Positions 1-8,947 of a stretch of 12,127 bases of DNA are shown one piece after another. The number at the start of each line of letters is the position of its first letter. Positions within the stretch are counted from its first letter, which is position 1. Position numbers and translations under genes: made by a program. The DNA is taken from positions 1 to 12,127 of the forward strand of contig CAKMQF010000052.1 of assembly GCA_927911745.1 (NCBI GenBank). Direction: 5' to 3'. The notes under the pieces were generated by a model. It searched no databases. It was not told the DNA's origin and saw only the letters and a program-made list of their open reading frames with translations. The DNA is from an uncultured Gemella sp. (GTDB taxonomy: Bacteria; Bacillota; Bacilli; Staphylococcales; Gemellaceae).

Positions 1-140
1 TTCTTTTTATCATTATTGATAAATGTTTAGTCATTACAATAAATTTTTCTTTTTATCATTATTGATGAATTTTTATCCATTACGATAAGTTTCTGTTTTT
101 ATCATTATTGATAAATTTTTAGTCATTACGATAAATCACA
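1..140. repeat. Three tandem 46-bp repeats, each with two related palindromic half-units
   Basis: Three copies repeat with exact 46-bp spacing: the core ATCATTATTGAT occurs at 9-20, 55-66 and 101-112. Read on the minus strand, each copy holds two related elements, TTTATCGTAATGACTAAA and TTTATCAATAATGATAAA, so six half-units alternate at 20- and 26-bp spacing. The second element is a clean dyad (TTTATCA, 4-bp spacer, TGATAAA). The array lies just downstream of the late-regulator-like gene and its terminator, where the next leftward transcription unit should begin. I infer a protein-binding array (late-promoter operator or packaging/replication site). Both strands carry stops, so coding use is unlikely. 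Confidence 0.85.
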
Positions 141-172
141 ATAGAAAACCTCATAGATTTCTCTACAAGGTT
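139..172 (-). terminator. Hairpin terminator after the DUF1492-like gene
   Basis: On the minus strand the arms AACCT and AGGTT (168-172 and 147-151) enclose an inner TAGA/TCTA stem joined by two G-U pairs and capped by a GAAA tetraloop. TTTTCTATT follows. It lies about 55 bp past the stop of the DUF1492-like gene, so it plausibly ends the early/replication operon. The U tract is interrupted, so termination may be partial. Confidence 0.65.
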
Positions 173-227
173 TATTTTCTATTTTCCACATTTTAATTAT
201 ATCAGAAAAGTATACTCTCATTCACTA

Positions 228-651
228 TCATTTCCTATCATCTTTTAAAATTTCTTCAATTTTTTTCAACGCCTCAGTTCTTTTTCTATAAACTTGCTGT
301 ATACTATACTTCATTTCAACGGCAATTTTCTCCCAAGACAAAAATGATAAATATCGATTTTCTAGAAGTGTACGATATTCAGAGTTCTCAACTTTTTTTT
401 ATTATTGTCATTATTTCTTTTTTTAAATCTACAAGTACATCAATATCACTATTAATTTCTTCTTGCAGTGTTATAATTTTTAAAATCGTATCCTCCATTT
501 TTGATGTTCCATTATTTTTATTACCCGGCATATCAGTTAAGGTTGCAGTACATTTTGCAGCCAACGCACTCAATGACTCTATTTGACTAAGCTTTGAATT
601 AATCTGCGTATCTAAATGTCTAGCTTGATTTAGATATTCTTCCGTTCTCAT
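228..651 (-). CDS. DUF1492 / ArpU-like phage transcriptional regulator, frame broken once
   Basis: Small phage regulator of the DUF1492 group (related in role to ArpU/RinA-type late activators), probably controlling late gene transcription. Residues 1-86 (from ATG at 651, with AGGAGG 8 bp upstream) carry the family's conserved start RTEEYLNQARHLDTQI and the stretch GTSKMEDTILKIITLQEEIN. The frame then stops at 388 just after an A8 run (393-400, minus strand). One base fewer there restores ENSEYRTLLENRYLSFLSWE and the sigma-region-4-like HTH KIAVEMKYSIQQVYRKR, ending at 228, for about 140 residues, the usual family length. Its Shine-Dalgarno lies inside the last codons of the helicase gene, so translation is likely coupled. 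The family assignment is firm; the target site is inferred. Confidence 0.85.
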
Positions 652-654
652 ACT

Positions 655-2000
655 TTATCCTCCTATTCTTGCTTTTACTGCTTTCATCAATGCTTCTTGG
701 GTTTTATCTTTTCTTTTTAAACTTTTTATAATATCTTCGTCAATCGTATTTTTTGTAATTAAATGGTGAATCACTACCGTGTCTTTTTGTCCCTGTCTAT
801 AAAGTCTAGAATTAGTTTGTTGATATAATTCAAGAGACCATGTAAGACTAAACCATACTAGTGTTGATCCTCCACTTTGTAAATTCAATCCGTGTCCTGC
901 ACTTGCTGGATGTATTAATGCAAGGTCAATCATTCCTTTGTTCCATTGTTTTATATCATCTGCAGTTTTAATCTCTCTTACTTTAAATCGTTTTTCAATT
1001 CTTTCTTTATCTGCCTTAAACCAGTAAGCAACAAGTACAGGTTTCCCATTTGCACTCTCAATTATTTCTTCAAGTTTATCTAACTTTTTATTATGAACTT
1101 CATAGAATTTTTTATCTTCATCATAGATTGAACCGTTAGCTAGTTGAATAAGTTTATTTGAAAGGCTTGCTGCATTTATAGCATCTATTTCTTTTTCTTG
1201 AATAGTCATCACCATTTCCTTTTTAAACTTTTTGTATTTAATCTGATCTTCTTCATCAAGATTTATTTCAAGTTCATTTAGTATCAACTCTGGCATTTTT
1301 AAATACTCTGTAGATTTCATTGAAATTGTCATATCTGCGAGCCTACGATATATTCTTTCCTCAGCGTTTGGCTGTGGTTTATAAGAAAATATTATCGCGC
1401 CATTCCTTTTATCTGGTAGAAAGTACTCGTTCCTATAATGCGTTATATAGCGACCAAGCCTTTCTCCTAGATCTAGCACTCTAAACTCTGCCCATAAATC
1501 CATTAATCCATTACTACTTGGTGTCCCAGTAAGACCTACCACTCTTTCAAAGTAAGGTCTTATTTTTAATAAACTTTTAAATCGTTTTGAAGTATGTGAT
1601 TTAAATGAACTGAGTTCATCAATAATTAGCATATTAAAGTTAAAGTCTATTCCACTTTTAGTTACTAACCAATCTACATTTTCACGGTTAATGATATAAA
1701 TATCTGAGTTTTGTTTCAAAGCTTTTAGTCTTTCTTTTCATCTCCAACAGCAATTGAATATCTTAAGAGGTTAAGATGATCCCATTTTTCTATTTCTTCT
1801 TTCCACGTTGATTGTGCTACTCTTAATGGGGCTATAATTAGTACTTTACTAATTTCAAAACTATCATACATGAGCTCATTTATAGCTGTAAGTGTTGTTA
1901 TAGTTTTACCTAACCCACAGTCAAGGAACAAAGCAGATACCTTATGTGCTAAAATAAAATCTTTGGCATAATTTTGATAATTATGTGCTACATATCTCAT
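655..2000 (-). CDS. SNF2-family phage DNA helicase/translocase, frame broken once
   Basis: Superfamily 2 ATPase of the short phage SNF2 type, expected to move on DNA during replication or recombination. The N-terminal part from ATG 2000 has Walker A CGLGKT (residues 28-33) and motif Ia LIIAPLRVAQSTW. The frame stops at 1725 after GDEKK. One extra A near 1731-1733 would give GDEKKRLKALKQNSDIYIIN and join the rest. The C-terminal part has the DELS Walker B, motif III LTGTP and the motif VI arginine finger SRLYRQGQ. The repaired length is 448 residues, normal for the family. The start overlaps the VRR-NUC gene by 20 bp with AGGAGA 8 bp upstream. The pairing of VRR-NUC and SNF2 genes is standard in these cassettes. 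No canonical slippery heptamer is seen, so a sequencing or mutational deletion is likelier than programmed frameshifting. Confidence 0.9.
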
Positions 2001-2262
2001 CTAAGATTTCTCCTATCTTCTCTTTTTCATCAAGTGTGTATACTTTAAATCCTAACCTCCTTAATTGTTTCATTCTTAATTCTTGAAGTGGTCTTGGTTT
2101 CTTACCTTTTTGCTTAACCTCAACGAAACCAACAGTACCATTTTTCATCAATACTATTCTGTCTGGAATTCCTGTCATACTTTGACTATTAAATTTCAAA
2201 CATAAACCATCTCTTCTATTAACTTCTTTTACTAAATGTTGTTCTATTAGGCTTTCTAGCAT
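1981..2262 (-). CDS. VRR-NUC domain nuclease
   Basis: Stand-alone 93-residue VRR-NUC protein of the PD-(D/E)XK superfamily, a metal-dependent nuclease probably acting on branched or replicating DNA. Visible catalytic framework: E7 in IEQHL, the GIPDR motif with D34, then E48-V-K50, followed by the family's basic KPRPLQ segment. The length is typical and the frame is intact. The start is supported by a strong AGGAGG at 2268-2273. The gene overlaps the SNF2 helicase start by 20 bp, and in related phages the two act in the same cassette. It lies immediately downstream of the decamer-repeat intergenic region, so its promoter or translation start could be influenced by those repeats. Confidence 0.92.
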   Translation of the reverse strand: MLESLIEQHLVKEVNRRDGLCLKFNSQSMTGIPDRIVLMKNGTVGFVEVKQKGKKPRPLQELRMKQLRRLGFKVYTLDEKEKIGEILDEICST

Positions 2263-2276
2263 ATTTACCTCCTAAT

Positions 2277-2490
2277 ATGACAGTCATTGATAGTCATTTT
2301 CCTATATAATATATATATTATTTTTTATTATTATAGAAAGGTTATATATATGACTATCATAGACTGTCATAACGTTGATATAATAAGTTTTTCATAATTT
2401 TTATGACAGTCATTTTCATACCTTTTTTCTTTTTATTAATTCACACATTTTGCAATAAGGATTGAAATTGACCGTCATCGACCGTTATCA
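2277..2490. repeat. ATGACNGTCA-type decamer array with 19/21 inverted repeat: candidate replication origin
   Basis: Paired decamers of ATGACNGTCA type occur at 2277-2297, 2350-2370 and 2469-2490, with a single copy at 2403-2413. The pairs have a 10-bp period, one helical turn. The first two pairs form an inverted repeat matching at 19 of 21 positions around a 52-bp stretch (2298-2349) with only five G/C bases, which could melt easily. The last pair reads as a direct repeat (TGACGGTC type on the minus strand) and overlaps the stop codon of the primase-helicase gene. The position next to an SF3 primase-helicase, with a P4-like iteron layout, suggests the phage origin; an operator is the alternative. 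Confidence 0.6.
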
Positions 2491-4736
2491 AATAATAAAA
2501 TCAGATTTTAATTTTAAACCATATATGAAAGAACCACTCATATTTTTTTTCTTTTTATAACCTTCACTTAAAAGTGCATTATAAAAATCAGTCGTACTTC
2601 TTATAAAAGCACCCGTCCTCATACAAAACGCTCGGTATTCAGAATATAATTGTCCGCTTTTTTCAGTAAAATTGATGTCAATGTCACAGCATTCTTCTAA
2701 AAATTCTCCTAACCAGTTGTTATCCTCTTTGTATTTTTCAATAGCATCTTTTACTACTTTTGGTTTTTCTAGCTTAAAGTTAGCTTCAATTACTTCTTTC
2801 GATCCAGTGAGTATCCACTCTAAAATTGCACCTCCAGCATTTTCATAAAGGTAATCAGCATAGTTTTTGATGTCACCTTTACCTTTAATTTGTGCGTTAA
2901 AAGGAATTACAATAAGTCTTCTCCACGTTCCATTATCTATCGCACCTACTTTTGGCAAGTGATTAGTATAAAGAACAAGAGTATGTGAAGGAACATAACT
3001 AATGGTGATTTGAATTTTTTCTCAGCAAAAATTTCATCTGTCGAGCAGAGTTGTTTTACGTTTGATGTATTCATTCTCATTCCCTCTTCAAGTTCAGCTG
3101 CAATAAGAAGTCGTTTCCCTTTTGCCTCTGCTAGTTCAGGTTTTACATTTCTTCTACATCCCACAGTTAGCATATCTGCAGATATATTCCCACTATAACT
3201 GCCAAGAACCCTCGCTACTACATTCCAAAATGTACTTTTACCATTACTCCCCTCACCATAGGCAATAATTAACGCTTCGACATAAACCTTTCCAACAACA
3301 GCTAAACCTACTATTTTTTGAACATATTTTATGAGTTCCTCATCACCTAAAAAAAATGTCCTTAGTGCCTCTTCCCATAATTTCTTGCCTTTACTTGATG
3401 GATCAATACTAGTTTGTTTGCTTATAAAGTCATTGTAGTCATGCTCTTTTGACAAACCCGTTTTTAGATTATAAGTTTTGCTTGGTGTATTTAATAAAAA
3501 CTCATCCCTATCAAGCGAAGTAGGTTCTATTTGAATTAAAGGACGCACTTCTTTTAATGTCGACCAGATATTTTTACTATCACGTCTTTTAATAGCATAC
3601 TTCTCATAAGCTAAAGCTTGTTCATACTTTTCTACTATCCTTCTTTGATTATCATCTAAGTTTTCCTTAACTTTCTTCATACCTAAACTTGTTATCATCG
3701 GCATAACTCCTACGTCAGTTAATTGTTTAAGACATAGATTTATCTCATCATGCGCTTCTTTTAATTGAAGTTCAGTTAGTTCATGTGCTACAGCCTGTGC
3801 ATTTGGTACAGACTCCTCCCAGTAACTTCCGTTATAAACTAAATAATCGGTTGCTGGAGAGTATTTTATTCTGTCTTGAAACTCTCTAGAAAGAATTATA
3901 GCTTGACCTACATCTGAATAATCTGTAGGTTTAAATTTAAATTCCTGATTATAATCTTCGGGTTTAATATACCCTTCTTGACTAGCAATTTTCTTTCCGA
4001 ACTTAGTTGCACTATACCAGATGGAGTTAAGTTCGCTGTCATCTAAAGGTGGTGTGCATTTAGATGCTTGTTCTAAATACATGGAATAACTTTCTTCAGT
4101 TGCTCCGTATCGTTTTATAATCTTTCCAGCCAAATGACTCATAGTAGAATTACGACTACCTTGTTCGATTACTGGTGTATGATCTTTTAATTCTAAAAGC
4201 GTAAAAGCATCTGCAACCCCAAGTATTTCATCTAGATTCTTTTCACCATCAAACCAAATAACTTCGTCAGTAATATTCCCAAAAATAAATCTTGAACAGT
4301 CTAATGCATTTTTATCAAAAAAGTTATATTTCTTATACACTTGTTTCTTAAAAATTTCACATTCATCTGATGTCAAAAATAACCTATGTGGGATATAAAC
4401 ATGATGTCTAGGTCGAGCTACTTTCCCATTCTTTTCTTTATTATCATTTCGACTAGGAACTACAACGTGACTGGCTCCTTCAAGCAAATACTCATAATCC
4501 TCTGGATAAATCCAATCATTTGGATTATCACTATGTTCATTATCACAATCAAAAACATCACAATCACACTCTAAGAAATTATCTTTATTTCGATAATTAT
4601 TTTTAAAATTAGCACATACGTGATCAAAACCTACTACCTCTCTTAATTGTTCCATATCTTCTATTAAACACTTAATATCATAAATGCAATTCTTAGCGTT
4701 ACCTTGAAAGTTTGATCTATGAATAGTTAACCTCAT
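2488..4736 (-). CDS. Primase-helicase (AEP primase, PriCT-like linker, D5_N/SF3 helicase), frame broken once
   Basis: Replicative primase-helicase of the phage/plasmid P4-like family: it makes primers and unwinds DNA ahead of the phage polymerase. An archaeo-eukaryotic primase fold occupies about residues 1-170, with metal-binding D63-C-D65 (VFDCDNEH), the histidine region RPRHHVY (108-114) and CSRFIFG (147-153). A PriCT-like helical segment spans about 190-250. D5_N and SF3 follow, with Walker A GEGSNGKST (494-502) and Walker B-like RLLIAAELEE (542-551). The frame fails after KSP (residue 578). One missing T near 3001-3002 would continue as SYVPSHTLVLYTNHLPKVG and then NGTWRRLIVIPF, the sensor/arginine region. 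The repaired length is about 749 residues. GGAGG lies 8 bp before the ATG, inside the upstream gene's last codons. Confidence 0.9.
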
Positions 4737-4737
4737 A

Positions 4738-5094
4738 TTACTTTACCTCCGTAAAATACTTTATAGTTTTATGATGTTTTTTAGCTACGTCAATTTCTAC
4801 TTTCATACCTTCTGTGATATTGTCACCTAAAACCCAAATTTCACTGCATTTTCCAAGTAGAATGATATCCGCAAACATAGCATTTTTCCTATCTACTTCA
4901 TTTGAGTCATCCATAAATGGAAATAACACATGAGGTATTATTGGAATATTACCTTCTATATAAGCAAGTCTTCCTAGCTTTATAGCCTTTTTAATATTCG
5001 CTTCTATATCTCCTCTGTATGGAGCACAAATATAGATCAAAGGTTTATAAGCGTCTTTCTTTTCTTCTTTGATTTTCCTTTGACTCTTACTCAT
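4738..5094 (-). CDS. DUF4406-type nucleoside 2-deoxyribosyltransferase-like protein
   Basis: 118-residue Rossmann-like protein of the DUF4406/DUF7768 type, related to nucleoside 2-deoxyribosyltransferases; a role in nucleotide handling during phage replication is inferred. After a basic, lysine-rich N-terminus of about 17 residues come YICAPYRG (21-28), PHVLFPFMDD (54-63) and the C-terminal block EIWVLGDNITEGMKVEI (85-101), which hold the conserved proline, aspartate and E-G-M-x-x-E positions of the family. The frame is intact. AGGAGG lies about 10 bp before the ATG. It is separated from the polymerase gene by a terminator and ends one base before the primase-helicase start, so those two are translationally coupled. 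The actual substrate is unknown. Confidence 0.8.
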   Translation of the reverse strand: MSKSQRKIKEEKKDAYKPLIYICAPYRGDIEANIKKAIKLGRLAYIEGNIPIIPHVLFPFMDDSNEVDRKNAMFADIILLGKCSEIWVLGDNITEGMKVEIDVAKKHHKTIKYFTEVK

Positions 5095-5128
5095 TGATTT
5101 TTTCCTCCTATTAAAATGATGGGAATAC

Positions 5129-5151
5129 TAATTTAATCCCTCATATCATAG
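5129..5151 (-). promoter_or_regulatory. Conserved post-terminator motif, copy 1
   Basis: On the minus strand this reads CTATGATATGAGGG then ATTAAATTA. A near-identical motif, CTAAGATATGTAGGGG then TTAACTTA, sits at 9514-9537. Each copy lies 2-5 bp downstream of a terminator U tract and upstream of a small gene. Function unknown: processing, antitermination or promoter roles are possible. Confidence 0.5.
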
Positions 5152-5156
5152 GCAAT

Positions 5157-5186
5157 AAAAAAGAGTGAGAATTTAACCTCTCACTC
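5157..5186 (-). terminator. Intrinsic terminator after the DNA polymerase gene
   Basis: On the minus strand an 8-bp perfect stem GAGTGAGA/TCTCACTC (5179-5186 and 5163-5170) encloses an 8-nt loop and is followed by six T residues. It begins about 6 bp past the polymerase stop codon. The genes further left are needed for the same process, so read-through, antitermination or a new promoter must supply them. Confidence 0.9.
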
Positions 5187-5192
5187 AAATTT

Positions 5193-7132
5193 TTAATCTT
5201 TCATATAAAACTCACACGTATATCCATCTGCAGTAAGTATCAATCCCTTTGTCCAATAAGGTACTCGACTCATAGTTTCACAAATATCTTCTAGCTTTGT
5301 ATTCTCAGGCGCTTCTATAATTATTTCATCATGAACATGGGCTACGATATTATAAACACTTAAATTTTGTAAAGAAAACATCAGTATATCTCTTGAAATG
5401 GCCTGTACTATATTCTCTACAAACTTAGGTCCGTAACTCTCTATTCTCTCCCATTTTTTAGCTACACCTACACCTTCATAAGTAACTGACTCACCTCCAA
5501 ATTTATTAATATCAATTTTTGGTTTAATATATGTTAGTTTTCTTCCACTTGGTAGTGTTATTCTAAGTAATCCACTCCTACATTCAAACTCTATTCCGTG
5601 CGTTCTAGTCAAACCTTTCATAACTATCGCATCTTTTATAGCTTTATCTACTGCCCACCAAAGTGCTACTATATTCTGATTTGCTTCTCGCCATGATAAA
5701 ACAAGTGGCTTTAATTCATCTTCTTTAAGTCCCATGTCAAGAGCACCCATTGCAGTTAGTGCTCCTACTGATCCGCCGTAACCACACGCTAACTCTGCTA
5801 TCTTACCTTTTTGTCTTAAGTCACCATTATGCCATGTTTAACAACAGGAACACCAAACATCTGTGATGCTGACATACAATAAATATCTCCACCTTTTTTA
5901 AACAGTTCCTCTCGCCAAGTTTCTCCCGCAAGCCATGCAATTACTCTTGCTTCTATCGATGAAAAATCTGCTACATAAAACTTCATATTTTCTTTTGGAA
6001 CAAAAGCTGTTCTTATAAGTTGTGAAAGAATATCTGGTACATTATCGTATAATAATTCAAGAATATCTCCATCTCTATTTTTTATTATTGATCTAACCTC
6101 AAAGAGTTCTTTCATAGTATTCCTTGGTAGATTTTGCAATTGTACATTACGCCCAGAAAATCTCCCAGTTCTATTAGCACCTAAAAATTGAAACATTCCT
6201 CTACATCTACTATCTTCACAAGCTACATCTTTCATAGCTTGATATTTCTTTATAGATGATTTTGATAACTGCATTCTCAAAGCTAACGCTTTTGATACTT
6301 CTCCTTTGGTAACCTTAACAAGTTCTTTAACTGATTTTTTATCTAAACTTTCAATTTCAACGCCTTGTTCACTCAACCAACCTTTTAGCTGAACTACTGA
6401 GTTTGGATTTTCTAACTCAGTCAAAATTTGTAATTCACTCATTAACTTCGTTCTTACTTTGTCATCTAAAGCTATCACTCTGTCTACAAAATCTAAGTCT
6501 ACTTTAATTCCTCTATCATTAATTTCTTGATCTAAATGGTACTCTTCCCATATAAAATCGGGTACTGGAAACTTCATAAGCTTGCATTGTATTTCTTTTT
6601 CTGTATCAACATCACGAATATTATAGGTTTTAAAAGCCTCCCATTTTATTTTATCGTGATATGGAAAGTTTCTATTTCTAAATCCATTTGATTTCGTTGG
6701 AGTACAAGGTACACAAAAATATTTTATCAGATCTTTACCCTCAATTAATTTTTGCTTTTCAAGTCCTAATACTTTACCTACACCTTCAAGAGAAAATGGC
6801 AACCCCATATATGCACTCCAGATCATAGTACATCTCCAGCTTTTTGGATTTAAATATGTTCCTTTAGGAAGTTTTAAAAATCTCGATAAACATATTCGTT
6901 CAAACTGTGCATTAAATGCCCACTTAATGACATTATCATCTAATAACGCTTGTATTATCTCTTCAGATAATTCTTCTCCATTGGCTATATCAACTATCTC
7001 AGTTTTACCTCCATCTATAGAATATGCAAAGAGGAGGACTTCAAAGTCCTCACTCTCTACATATTTATATATCCCAGACTTTGATATATTGATACTAGAG
7101 AATGTTTCAATATCAATATTTATAGTCTTCAT
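5193..7132 (-). CDS. Phage family A DNA polymerase with 3'-5' exonuclease, frame broken once
   Basis: Replicative DNA polymerase of the Pol I family, lacking a 5'-3' exonuclease domain as usual in phages. Proofreading domain: Exo I D7-I-E9 in NIDIETFSS, Exo II FNAQFER (73-79), Exo III YNIRDVD (170-176). Polymerase domain: RTGRFSGR (321-328), motif A FYVADFSSIEAR with D389, motif B RQKGKIAELACGYG, motif C HVHDE. The frame stops after HGI (435). One missing A near 5827-5828 would give HGINGDLRQKGK and restore motifs B and C. The repaired length is 646 residues, normal for this family. The ATG overlaps the stop of the upstream microprotein (ATGA), with AAGGGAG about 9 bp upstream. All catalytic residues are present, so the protein would be active if the indel is not real. 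Confidence 0.93.
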
Positions 7133-7251
7133 TTTCGCAGTTTCTCCCTTATATTTACATATAAATCTACTAACTCCGTAATTATAAACTCACCCACATA
7201 TGTTGCAGCAAGTAAAACAATTAATAAATTAAGTATATCTGAAATATTCAT
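7129..7251 (-). CDS. 40-residue membrane microprotein
   Basis: Short gene with a perfect AGGAGG 8 bp before its ATG, directly after the DUF2815 stop, ending in an ATGA overlap with the DNA polymerase start. The translation begins MNISDILNLLIVLLAATYVG. Residues 6-25 form a strongly hydrophobic segment followed by a charged tail ending in VNIREKLRK, so it looks like a single-span membrane peptide with a basic end. I recognise no family. The position, start signal and stop-start overlap argue strongly that it is translated, perhaps also to couple polymerase translation to the SSB gene. Function unknown; membrane anchoring of the replisome is only a guess. Confidence 0.75.
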   Translation of the reverse strand: MNISDILNLLIVLLAATYVGEFIITELVDLYVNIREKLRK

Positions 7252-7263
7252 TCTTTCTTCCTC

Positions 7264-7809
7264 CTAAGCTAAGAATTCTTCATCTTCTTCAGTTGTAAAA
7301 TCATCACTTGCACTACTACGCCCACCTAGAGGTTCACCATCACGAAGTTTTTGAATATTCCCTAACCCACATGCAATTCCTTTATTTCCATTAGAATTAA
7401 ATGCATAAAAGTTAAGTGATACTCTACCATAACAACCACTGTAAACTTCTGAGCGATCTAATATTGGTTGCACATTATTATCTACAATTTGAGGTGCTGT
7501 AGTAGAATTAGCATTGATAAAATAATGTCCTTTGTATGCTTCATCTTCTCTTTCGACATCTCCATCACGTAGTGGTAATTTAAGTGTAGCTTTATTAGGT
7601 TTTTTTCCTCCAAACTTCGCTAATCCGTCTTCAATTGCTGCATCCACTGCTTTATGCACAGCATTAATAGTTTTAGTATCTGATTTTGGAATCAATACTG
7701 ATACGCTGTATCTTTCCTTACTACCATTAATTGAAACTGGCTCCCAACCATTAAAATATGAAAATCTTGTGTTTACTCCTGTTACTACTTTTGTATCTTT
7801 TATTGCCAT
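7264..7809 (-). CDS. DUF2815 single-stranded-DNA-binding-like protein
   Basis: 181-residue intact protein of the DUF2815 family, thought to be an OB-fold ssDNA-binding protein of the phage replication module (comparable to T7 gp2.5). Seen here: an N-terminal VVTGVNTRFSYFNGWEP block, RYSVSVLIPKSD, a central basic segment with GGKKPNKATLKLPLRDGD, then GCYGRVSLNFYAFNSNGNKG. An acidic C-terminal tail (DDFTTEEDEEFLA, about 169-181) is the hallmark of SSB-type proteins that recruit partners. The start is supported by GGAGG about 10 bp upstream, inside the end of the DUF2800 gene, and the two are separated by only 2 bp. Strong family recognition; binding activity is inferred from the family. Confidence 0.9.
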   Translation of the reverse strand: MAIKDTKVVTGVNTRFSYFNGWEPVSINGSKERYSVSVLIPKSDTKTINAVHKAVDAAIEDGLAKFGGKKPNKATLKLPLRDGDVEREDEAYKGHYFINANSTTAPQIVDNNVQPILDRSEVYSGCYGRVSLNFYAFNSNGNKGIACGLGNIQKLRDGEPLGGRSSASDDFTTEEDEEFLA

Positions 7810-7811
7810 GA

Positions 7812-8946
7812 TTATTTTTCCTCCGTTACTTTAAATTCTTTATTTACATCATGTTTTACTATTTCTTTTCTTTTATCACTTTTTAAAACAATGCGTTGGT
7901 TTACCTTCAGGTTTTATTATATAATCTCCTAGAAGTTCATTAAATTTATCTTTTCCTAATAGTTTTGAAGTTCAGTTAATGTTAGTAAACTTGTTTTATA
8001 GATATCGTTATATCCATTTTCTTTTAATATCTCTGCGACTCTTTCTTCATCTTTAATTTTTCTAATAGAGCGACCTTCTACCAATTTATAATTCGACCAT
8101 TCTTTATCATTCTCTAAGGTTATTTTAGTTGCATATTCTTTTATTTCACTAGCCCATTTCACAAGATCATCGATATGTTCTAGTACCTCTCTATCTCAGC
8201 ATCATTAACAGATGAGGTGAACAAAGTTGAAACTTCATAAGTTTATCATGATAATCTTTTCGAGCACGTAGTACAACATTACAATTAGAAAACTGACACC
8301 AAGGACCATAAGTTACAACCCCAAGTCCATTAAAAGCTAACTCTGCTTTTTCTTTGAGAACAGTATCCGCCCAATTTTTAAGTTCTTCTACTGATTTTTT
8401 GCTAGATGAAATGTTATACTTTCTTGGTTGGAAAATAGTCATAATAACCTCATCAATGTCATATAAAGCGTCATAAATATTTAATGCACCTAGTGCGTAT
8501 AACATCATCTGTGGGTTTTCCTCAGCACTTACTTCTACCCCACGTCCATATTTTAAGTCAATAATATGAAGTATTTTATCCGCAATTATTATGCAATCTC
8601 CCGTTCCAAAACCATCAGGAACATAATTTGAAAAGTCCAACCTTTGTTCAATTAAAACTACTGGATCTTTGGTAGATTGTTTAATATTTTCTATTGTTTC
8701 TAAAATATAATTCACGTAATCATCAGTATAATTATCCATATCCTTATCAAAATATTTTAGCTTAGATTTTCTAACTTTTTCACCCAATACTTTTCTTAGC
8801 TTATATTCAGATAGTCTATGAGCATCAGTACCTTCATTCGCTACTTCTGATACTTCTTTTTCAAAGAAGTTTTCTAATCTTGGTAGTGGTGGACAAGTAA
8901 GCCATCTATGAGCACTTGATGCATTCAACAAAGCATGTTTTCCCAT
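7812..8946 (-). CDS. DUF2800 RecB-like PD-(D/E)XK nuclease, frame broken at four places
   Basis: Phage nuclease of the DUF2800 family, RecB/Cas4-like, probably a recombination or end-processing exonuclease working with the DUF2815 SSB. The intact first part (251 residues) shows the start KHALLNASSAHRWLTCPP, EGTDAHRLSEY (39-49), E100, GTGD with D117, D130-L-K132 and QMMLY (146-150), the PD-(D/E)XK core. The rest is present but split: missing A near 8205-8206 (SPHLLNDAEIE), missing G near 8186-8191 (EEVLEHIDDLVKWASE), missing A near 7963-7966 (LQKLLGKDKFNELLGDY) and one extra base near 7892-7895, after which IVLKSDKRKEIVKHD runs to TAA at 7812. The repaired length is about 378 residues. The C-terminal cysteine block has only two Cys (WCQFSNC), where relatives usually have a fuller cluster. 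GAGGA precedes the ATG. Confidence 0.88.
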
Positions 8947-8947
8947 A

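Noticed and set aside
1..140. CRISPR array from the regularly spaced repeats at the left edge
   Set aside because: The interval between repeats is itself repeated rather than unique, the period is 46 bp with two related half-units, and there are no cas genes.
344..586. 80-residue plus-strand open frame opposite the DUF1492-like gene
   Set aside because: It is antisense to a recognised family gene, has no ribosome site and its hydrophobic composition follows from the complementary strand.
1725..1740. Programmed ribosomal frameshift in the SNF2 helicase gene
   Set aside because: The local sequence does not form a canonical X-XXY-YYZ slippery site, and similar one-base breaks occur in many neighbouring genes, so a common cause is likelier.
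2416..2478. 20-residue reading frame on the minus strand (MTVNFNPYCKMCELIKRKKV) with a CxxC pair
   Set aside because: It has no ribosome binding site and its start lies inside the decamer repeat. The CxxC is suggestive but the length is too short to support a gene without comparison to relatives.
4386..4574. Plus-strand open frames opposite the primase-helicase (also 3010-3198), the polymerase (6927-7181) and DUF2815 (7532-7834)
   Set aside because: All are shadows of well-recognised minus-strand genes and lack start signals.
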